Assembly (NCBI RefSeq): GCF_040395035.1
Contig: NZ_JBEBRB010000008.1
Coordinates: forward strand, 6,361-70,360
Source of the DNA: Parapedobacter lycopersici_A
Lineage (GTDB): Bacteria; Bacteroidota; Bacteroidia; Sphingobacteriales; Sphingobacteriaceae
Direction: 5' to 3'
Length of the DNA: 64,000 nucleotides
The translations under genes and the position numbers were made by a program. How positions within the stretch are numbered: position 1 is the first letter of the stretch; each line of letters opens with the position of its first letter. This document shows positions 63,499 to 64,000 of this stretch, in pieces. The notes beneath the pieces were generated by a model that was not told the origin of the DNA, searched no databases, and saw only the letters and a program-made list of their open reading frames with translations.

Positions 63499-64000
63499 AT
63501 GACACAGCAGACCCTAGAAAAGAAATACAATAAATGGATTGTCATTCTTTCCATTGTTATCCCCCTGGTAGTGGCGCTCTTATTCGGTGTCAACCTGCGG
63601 AAACTGGGATACGATGTCCAGCCTTTAACGTTTTTACCGCCCATTTACGCAACCATTAACGGCATTACTGCCGTACTGCTCGTATGCGCAGTGGTGGCAA
63701 TCCGCAATGGCAAAAGGAAACTGCACGAGCGATTGGTTAAGATCTGTATCGGCTGTTCAGTCGCTTTTCTACTAATGTACGTGGCGTATCATATGACCGC
63801 TGAATCCACGGCTTATGGTGGTGAGGGCACGATCCGGTATGTGTATTTCTTCATTCTCGTTACTCATATTCTGCTGTCTATCGTTATCATACCGTTCGTG
63901 TTGGTGACTTTTGTGCGGGCGCTGAGCGGAAACTTTGAACGGCATCGGAAGCTGGCCAGGATCACCTTTCCGCTGTGGCTGTATGTGGCGGCAACAGGGG
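63499..64000 (+). CDS. DUF420 membrane protein (YozB/CtaM-like), cut by window end
   Basis: Partial: starts at the ATG at 63499 (MTQQTLEKKYNKW) and runs off the window with no stop. About four or more hydrophobic spans are visible, with the histidines of MYVAYHMTAES and LVTHILLSIVIIPFVL at the positions conserved in DUF420 proteins. YozB/CtaM is needed for assembly of haem A oxidases in Firmicutes, so a maturation role for the oxidase encoded upstream is likely. Confidence 0.85.
   Translation, partial: MTQQTLEKKYNKWIVILSIVIPLVVALLFGVNLRKLGYDVQPLTFLPPIYATINGITAVLLVCAVVAIRNGKRKLHERLVKICIGCSVAFLLMYVAYHMTAESTAYGGEGTIRYVYFFILVTHILLSIVIIPFVLVTFVRALSGNFERHRKLARITFPLWLYVAATG

Overview
The window reads as chromosomal DNA of a Bacteroidota bacterium, most likely in or near the Sphingobacteriaceae. 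Evidence: two SusC/SusD outer-membrane uptake pairs, many exported lipoproteins, Bacteroidota-type promoters (TAnnTTTG -7 boxes, sometimes with TTTG about 20 bases upstream), few strong Shine-Dalgarno sites, and a respiratory alternative complex III operon joined to a cytochrome oxidase. Family-level placement is an inference. I saw no rRNA, tRNA, CRISPR array, insertion sequence or prophage.

Left part (1-17.4 kb). A large DoxX-like membrane protein opens the window. Next comes a three-gene set: aminotransferase, TIGR01777 epimerase and FAD oxidoreductase, joined by overlapping stops and starts. After a 478-base gap lies a sulfur-flavoured accessory locus: SusC, SusD, two more DoxX-like proteins, an XRE regulator behind its own palindromic operator, a lipoprotein sulfatase, a lipoprotein formylglycine-generating enzyme that would activate it, and a YeiH-type exporter. 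I read this as a uptake and desulfation unit for an unknown sulfated compound, with the DoxX-like proteins the least explained part.

Middle part (17.4-47 kb). Mostly single genes: an exported RidA-family protein, a SUMT (cobA) preceded by what looks like a leader-peptide attenuator (the most interesting regulatory signal here), a DUF2490 protein, an alpha-L-fucosidase, glyS, an exported protein with an Asp/Tyr-rich region, enoyl-CoA hydratase, a DUF5686 outer-membrane protein, aminopeptidase P, a ROK regulator with a second SusC/SusD pair, a HGSNAT/DUF5009 membrane protein, rpsO, pnp, a GH92 alpha-mannosidase divergent from a LacI regulator, and msrB. The glycosidases, sulfatase and HGSNAT-like protein point to use of complex host or plant glycans.

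Right part (47-64 kb). One long co-directional respiratory block: actABCDEF (alternative complex III, quinol to cytochrome c), coxB and coxA (A1-type haem-copper oxidase), ctaA and ctaB (haem A and O synthesis), two subunit III proteins, subunit IV, a SCO copper chaperone, and a DUF420/CtaM-like gene cut by the window end. Many junctions overlap or are spaced by a few bases, so coordinated expression is likely.
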